From contig OZ024882.1 in NCBI GenBank assembly GCA_964017185.1, forward strand, positions 41,585,431 to 41,649,430: a stretch of DNA of 64,000 nt. The letters run 5' to 3'. The notes beneath the pieces were generated by a model. It did no database searches and had not been told where the DNA came from. It saw only the letters and a program-made list of their open reading frames with translations. This DNA comes from Rugalucina vietnamica. Its lineage: Eukaryota > Mollusca > Bivalvia > Lucinida > Lucinidae. The position numbers and the translations under genes are program-made. This document shows positions 58,101-64,000 of the stretch, in pieces. Position 1 is the stretch's first letter. Every line of letters begins with the position of its first letter.

Positions 58101-58356
58101 TGTGCTGGGTATAAATATTTCGTTTTTGTTTCTTGAATTGATGCTTTACCAGCGTATATCAACTGAGCGGGTCTAACTACCTACTGAAGGACGTTTGTTT
58201 GAGTAAATGAAAAGAAGAAAATGTAGACTTTGTCAGCTTGCAAAGTGCAAACTACGAAGAATTTATAGATAGGGTGTGTTTACTGCCAAATTATCATCCA
58301 CCACATATCAAAACGTGTGTCAACACTAAAATAAGTTCTAAGGATAATTAATAAAT

Positions 58357-58571
58357 GAGCCACCGCATGGGAAAACCAACAATCTGCATAGGCGAAAACA
58401 AAGACGCAGATCAGCTTCGCAGTAACTGCGAAGCTGATCAGCGCCTTTGGATAGTACAATTCCTTCACTTTCTAAATCCAAAATTTCCAGCCTCTAACCA
58501 TCTTCTGTGACTGCACAGCCCGGTTTGTGTCGGACCTGGTCGGAACCCAAATTGTTGGTTTTCTCACAGGT
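58357..58571 (+). repeat. Family B hairpin MITE, copy 11
   Basis: GAGCCACCGCATGGGAAAACC with an intact CAGCTTCGCAGTAACTGCGA hairpin. A short deletion joins GCGCCTTTG to GATAGTAC, and the right terminus is degraded (CTCACAGGTTG). Confidence 0.83.
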
Positions 58572-58814
58572 TGAAATGCAATATCGCCGGCGCAGCTGAT
58601 TGTTGATCCACTACAGTGGTTAACGTTGTCCTAAGATTTTTGATTCATCATGGCTTAATATATAATTTATTTTGTTTACCGTGATGATTTATTGACTTGT
58701 TAAAGATTCACCATGGGGATCGTAAACATTGAAGCTCACTTTATGTTTTTATGTTCACTTTGTTTCATGTTCTGTTGTCGAGTTTTCCCGCCTTAAATGT
58801 GCTTATTCATACAT

Positions 58815-58990
58815 TAAGTTAAGTTCAGGTAACGGAGTATCCATCATTAGGGGAAAAGCTGCTCGTGGCTTACGATATGTTCTCTTTGAATATGAACCTG
58901 AATGTAAATTTTGTTTTTCACACCTCAGTGTTTAAGTTGGCAAATTCATTCTGATTGCACAAGTTTCTGGTCATTGCCTACTCTAACCGT
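58815..58990 (-). repeat. Family F repeat (reversed)
   Basis: GTTCAGGTAACGGAGT, GCTGCTCGTGGCTTACGATA and TTCTGGTCATTGCCTACTC in the reverse family F order. Confidence 0.68.
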
Positions 58991-59835
58991 TTTTAAATGC
59001 CGGACTTTTATTTCTAAGTCTTTTCTTTTTTATTTACTCTTTTTGAAGTGTGGGGGCGTTCTGGTTATATTTTATAAAGTACAGTTACCCCGTGACATGT
59101 CGTTCAGATTTAAAAAACTATGACACACCCCTATGACAATTTTCTCCGAATTTGTCCTTGATCGAGTCTAGGCACGTGATGACTACCTTGAAAATGTGAA
59201 ATCTGAATACCAAATTTATCTAAGATCACCTTTGCATTTTAATTAGGAATAAAATGATAATGAATTGAAATTAAACAATGTTTCTAAATCATCACGCAGA
59301 CTATTTTAATCAAAATGCTTCAAATTATGCTAGTATGTTTCGGAGTCATTACACGTCTTGTACTTAAGAAGAGTCAAACCGTCACGTATTGTTTGGAACC
59401 CATTTATCATCTAATAAAATAATTGTGTTTTTGTTTCTATGCTGCCTGTATAATTCTGGAAGGGTTCATGGGCAAAAATGCCCTTTTATTTTCAAAATGG
59501 CCCCTACATTTGGCACGCATCGGCCAGTTTTTTAATGAAAGGAGATAGGGAATGATGTTTTTATGTGAGAGTTTTTCTCAAAATGGCCCCTTCCAGTTTT
59601 AAGCCAACAATATCCCTGCTATAGGCGTGAAGTTGTCTTAGTATAGAAATAAATTCTTTGTACTATAAGAAGCGTTTCGTATGTCACGGCATCGTAAAAC
59701 AAATTGAAAAAAATGAGCTTCATGGATGATCAAGAACAATATACATGCTTGTTTGTGCCATACTGAACAGAACAAGTAATTCGCACCAAAAGTATATTGA
59801 TGTACATTACTTACTGTACAGGTAAAATAAAATAA
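58990..59835. other. Intergenic, no supported gene
   Basis: Contains two CAAAATGGCCCCT words and a block (GTGACATGTCGTTCAGATTT ... AATCATCACGCAGACTATTT) that recurs in diverged form at 60.67-61.07 kb. Confidence 0.5.
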
Positions 59836-59837
59836 AT

Positions 59838-60230
59838 GAAAGATACGAATAGAAAATGGCGCAAACAGAACAAAATTCTCACTCTTAAAACATAATTTAC
59901 AATCAGATACCAATACTAAGGGAACATATGGTAGCCAAGTGAGCAGCTATTTCCCAAAAGATGGCCTCTCAGTCACCCAGACTTAGTTAAGTAATTAATA
60001 ACGTACATAAGTTGTGCAAACAGCACCAACACTGAACGCAAACCATAAAACAATTGGAACCAGAACATAAGTATCGCTCTTTAAGGGACAGTAATATATT
60101 AATCATTCAGGTGAGATTTAACCAGTTTCAAAGGCGCCTAACCTCATCCTAAGCTTCTGCAGTGGTTCACAACATTACGTTAGTTGTTCGGTCCTCGTAG
60201 TGAATCTCTAACTAGTCAAGGACTCATCAC
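59838..60230 (+). repeat. Family F repeat
   Basis: AATGGCGCAAACAGAACAAA, CATATGGTAGCCAAGTGAGC, AAGCTTCTGCAGTGGTTCAC and TTGTTCGGTCCTCGTAGTGA. Confidence 0.72.
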
Positions 60231-61094
60231 AGAAAAGCGAATTAATTATGATAAACACCATTACAATATGCTTCCCGGCTACAATTAACTCCGACCCTAA
60301 CCAAAAGTTTTAAGTCGGTGCCATCATAGAGTCTGAAGTCCGACCCACCGGCGTGCAATTAAAGAAGGAAGCATAACTATCAACCATGATTGGGTTAAAA
60401 ACTAAACATGCAGATTGTTGCATCACATACATCACATGTACGTTATAGCCTATACGTTTGTAAAGTATAATGATTTTTCTAAACTGACCATGACATATTC
60501 TATGGCAATGTAAAATTTGTTGACACATGAATTTGTCAGAAACTTTGTATCATGTGAGCTGAAAGTTTGTACATGTACATGAAGACAACAGGTTAAGAGG
60601 TGTGTGTGGGGTGGGGCGTGGAGGATGGTTGTTGGGGTGTGGCGGGTGGGTTTGGTGGTGGTTATATTATTTCAAAGCACAAATACGCCGTGAAATTTCG
60701 TTCAGTTATAAGAAAATTATGACTGATTTGCGTTTTGGTTATGTCAGAATACAAGTACAAAATGAGCGCGTTTAGTCACGTGATGTCCATCTTGAAAGTA
60801 AAAAATCTGAATTACAAATCTATTTAAGATGACAATCGGCTTCTTATGAATGAAGCCTAGTGACACAGATATAATTTAGCATTTTAAATAACAATAAAAC
60901 GATAATAAAATTAAATTAAACAATGTAACTGATTCATCAGTCAGGCATATTCTAATTAGAAAACTTGAAATAATGCAATCCATATTTAAAAGTCATCGCA
61001 CGACTTGTACTTAAGAAGGTTTAAATTGTCACCTGTAGTCTGGAACCTATTAATCATCTAGATCTAATAAAACAATTGCTCTGCTGTTTAAATA

Positions 61095-61470
61095 TGCGTG
61101 AAAGTAAAAGAAGCTATGATCAGGAAATGGCGCAATCAGAAAGAAAACCGAGGTTGGAAAAGAACTAAATTGACACTAAGGTACTTATACTGAAAAAAAA
61201 ACAACATATCGTTAGCTGAGTGAGCAGCTATTTCCCAATAGGCGGCCACTTAGTCACCTAAACTGAACTAAAATAAGTAAGGTGCAAACAGCACATAACC
61301 TTAACATCAAAACATAAAACAATAAGTACGATCAGTGGATAAAATTACTGGGAGGGGGTAAATTAGTTTTACAAGCGCCTAACCTCAGCCTCGGTTTCTT
61401 CAGTGGCTCACAACATTTAGTTAGTTGTTCGGCCCTCGCGGTGAATCTCTAACTAGCCAAGGAATCATCA
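61095..61470 (+). repeat. Family F repeat
   Basis: GCTATGATCAGGAAATGGCG, ATATCGTTAGCTGAGTGAGC, GGCGGCCACTTAGTCACC, then the same TTGTTCGGCCCTCGCGGTGA end as the 60.2-kb copy. Confidence 0.73.
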
Positions 61471-61639
61471 AGGAAAAACAAATTTATTGTGATAACCACC
61501 AAGATGAATTAAAAACCAGTACTCACAGACACAATAAGCTGCCTGGCAATGCGGGAGACCCTTGGATGCCAAACAGCTTATTGAAATCCGCCAAACAGCT
61601 TATCGAAAACACCAGTTGAACCCCGGTGGGCCAAGCAAC

Positions 61640-63500
61640 AGGCAAGAAGCTCCGGCCCAACCAACTAGAGTGAATAGCATTAATCATGGTTTATATAGTA
61701 TAATGATTTTTCTAAACTGAAAAGAAAAGGCATTCCCTCGTATAAGTTAATTTAGTTTGTAAACCAAGTCACCATAAAATTCTGGTTCCGAAAGGCTCTC
61801 ACGTAAAAGCGTCTTTAACCCAAAATTAAATTTGGAAATTAATTCATAGTGCCTACTATAAAGTTTCGAAAATGTTGTTTCGAAATTTATGATACCGATA
61901 CTTACTTCCATAATCAATGCAGCTTTACTATTTCCTCTCATCTTTTAAATTTGCAAGTTATCAGAAAACTGATCTACTCAGGTACATGTAGTATCAAAAT
62001 GATGTGAAAATCTTAGTGTGTTATCAAATTCGCGCCTCGCGTGCGCGGGCTCGAAATGTTTCAAAATAAAACGCCTGCTGAGTATATGGTTATTTCAAAA
62101 TCAAAGAAAGAAATTCTCATTGATTTTCCGTACCCGTATTTCAATACACTGATCGAAACCTCTAGTGGCTGCAGATAGCAAAGTACCAAAAAAGCTCATA
62201 CTATTAAAATTTATTCTAACCAAAATATTACAAAATACCAAGCAATAAGATCATTATGAATAAAATAATTTTGAGCACACCCATGAAATCGATGACCATT
62301 CTGGAGTATAAGCAGCACTTTTGGATGGAATGAGACTAGTAATCTCTACCTTGAATATATCTGAAATAAATAGAAAACGTGTCTATAGTTCAGGATAAAA
62401 CAGATTTACGAGACAAGCTGGCCACTGTGTTTCTGGGCGGATTTAGAACGATTAATTCCAAGATAGAGAAAATGTGACAATAGTTGCCATCCTTTAGTAA
62501 TCTTATATCTTGCAACGCTAATTCTTGCGTAATTTAACAAAATAAATAAATAAAAGAATACTCGCTTTCTCATAAATGTGTCCAAATCTACATTTACCAC
62601 CATGAAGTATATCTACTGACATGGTTTTAAATAATCTTATTTTTGTTTTGACAGCATGTGGGCAGTGGGTGGAAAAGCGGTTTGACAGCATTAAAATACA
62701 AACTATGTAGTTCGCCTTGCTGCATCTGTCACTTATAGGGTCAAAAGGTTATATTTGTGGACAGGCAGGCAAAGTATGCGACAAACATGACAACTATTGC
62801 TAAATCTCGTACGGCACATTCGCAAAAAGTAGATACAATCATGTAAATGTCACTTGCATGCGATGGACATATAATAAAAATTCCAGTTAAGCCAATTTCG
62901 TAATTTCGATTGAATCTCGGCTATTCAAGCTAGCGTTGGAAGCAAATGTAGTTCGATGAACTACCGCACAATAGGCTATGTGGTGGTTTCATTGAACGTA
63001 TATAAACCATTCCACAGGAAAAAAAGTAGAAACTATTTGAACCATTTTGTGAACAAACTGCCGAAACTATTTACATTCTATCAATGGGTAGAATTCAAAG
63101 GGACATGGAGGAAATATACTCCTCAAAAAATTCTAAGGGCCAATGTATTATTTCCCATATATTGTACTTTCAGGTACCCCAAGTTCAGCTCAAATTAAAT
63201 TGGAATCCCAAAGGACGCAGATACCCCTTTGCATTTGCATTATTTTTGATATTGCCTGGAAGATAATGAATGTAAGAAATTTGAAACAGAAAACACCCTG
63301 TCAAAACCTGTGACCTTGTGTAGTGCCATTAAATTTTGGTTAAGTATTGGATGCTTTAAACAAGAATATATGGAAAATATTACAGTGGCCCTTAGATTTT
63401 TTTGATGAGTATACTTATATGTGATTCCGTTCATATCTGGTAACTTATTTTTGTGTTATGTACTGTATATGTATTGAATGTTAAAAATTTAACACAAATA
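61640..63500. other. Intergenic, no supported gene
   Basis: Frames of 60-80 codons on both strands with no leader, cysteine pattern or splice support. Confidence 0.45.
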
Positions 63501-63521
63501 AAATAAGCTCAAAAACTTACA

Positions 63522-63637
63522 TTACCACCAGTCGAATAAATTCTCAAACATGTCTCCTCCACCATTGAACCACCCACTAAACCAATTGTTTTCTAGAGGC
63601 TCAAAGTCGAAGTCGATCCCCCAGTCATCACCATCAG
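63522..63637 (-). CDS. Trp/Asp-rich exon on the minus strand (partial gene)
   Basis: On the minus strand, TTTCTTTCTCTACACAG is followed by an open exon entering in phase 1. It reads DGDDWGIDFDFEPLENNWF, then SGWFNGGGDMFENLFDWW and TAA. A strong GTAAGT follows the stop by one base, and a weaker GTAATG overlaps it, so the last residue is uncertain. The sequence is highly acidic and aromatic. The Trp/Phe/Gly/Asp mix resembles the N-terminus of locus 2 (GIFGWGWDF), and the phase-1 border matches, so it may be an exon of a related gene whose leader lies beyond the window. No family is recognised. Confidence 0.45.
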
Positions 63638-63689
63638 CTGTGTAGAGAAAGAAACTAAAGTCAGCCTTTGCACAAGAAAAAAAAACCCA

Positions 63690-63800
63690 ATAAATTGTGC
63701 TGCCGACCAAGACTGACACCAACAGACCTGTACGTGTAGATACAGAGGCAGGTTAGCGGCTTGAAAATTCGGATTGAAGAAAAAGAGAAATTGTGGAGGT
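63690..63800 (-). repeat. Family B fragment
   Basis: ACCTGTACGTGTAGATACAG, GGCAGGTTAGCGGCTTG and GGATTGAAGAAAAAGAGAAATT match one half of family B without hairpin or termini. Confidence 0.5.
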
Positions 63801-63834
63801 AAGACTGAATATAATACGATATAACCCAGTTTTT

Positions 63835-64000
63835 GTATTTTATATTACTGATCGTTCCAAGGCGATACTTCTGTTGTGTTTCATGTTTTGGTGTTGTACT
63901 GTTTTGTGCTGTTTGCACCTTGTGAACGTTTTCATATTTTATTTAAAGTTTGGTAACTTAGTAGTTTGGGCCGCAAATTGGGAAACAGCTGCTCTCTCGG
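63835..64000 (-). repeat. Family F repeat (reversed), cut by window end
   Basis: CGTTCCAAGGCGATACTTCT, GCTGTTTGCACCTTGTGAAC and GGTAACTTAGTAG in the reverse family F order. Confidence 0.7.

Overview
This is eukaryotic DNA. Genes are split by GT-AG introns, about 90% of the window is intron or intergenic, base composition is AT-rich, and miniature inverted-repeat elements are dense. The protein content, the many ACATGTA words and the MITE load suggest a lophotrochozoan, most likely a bivalve mollusc. The species assignment is inference and was not searched.

Region 1 (1.3-31.5 kb, + strand) is one large gene. I could chain 26 exons with consistent splice phases into a 3582-nt reading frame (1193 aa plus stop). 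The predicted protein is secreted and belongs to the CEMIP/KIAA1199-TMEM2 family, the hyaluronan-depolymerising group. It has a signal peptide, a G8 domain, an ILEI/FAM3-like domain and a long region that aligns with the CEMIP beta-helix. Its C-terminus is two thrombospondin type-1 repeats, where vertebrate CEMIP has a second ILEI-like domain.

The introns hold most of the window's transposable-element diversity. They contain a 4-bp-TSD hairpin MITE (family B), a palindromic MITE (family A), and a large foldback element whose ends are arrays of the CRE octamer TGACGTCA. They also contain a tRNA-Thr-derived SINE with a clear target-site duplication, a TTAA-flanked element built of CGTGGTGAATCGT-like words, a mariner-like remnant, and a 3.8-kb nested composite in intron 19.

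Region 2 (31.5-44.2 kb) has no gene I can support. It holds a TA microsatellite, three ~100-bp repeats spaced ~370 bp apart, and several dispersed repeats.

Region 3 (44.3-58.1 kb, + strand) carries two related loci for small secreted cysteine-rich proteins. Both show a beta-defensin-like frame C-x6-C ... C-x8-C-x6-C-C. In both, the C2-C3 loop is replaced by a long basic, low-complexity linker of 87 or 145 residues that contains a furin-type R-K/R-K/R-R-Q site. In the second locus the linker-bearing exon is present three times in near-identical ~0.57-kb tandem units, and only the last copy keeps the C-terminal cysteines. A Trp/Asp-rich exon on the minus strand at 63.5 kb may belong to a related gene. 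I consider this interrupted-defensin family the most likely undescribed system here.

Region 4 (58-64 kb) is mostly dispersed repeats (family F) with no supported gene apart from the 63.5-kb exon.
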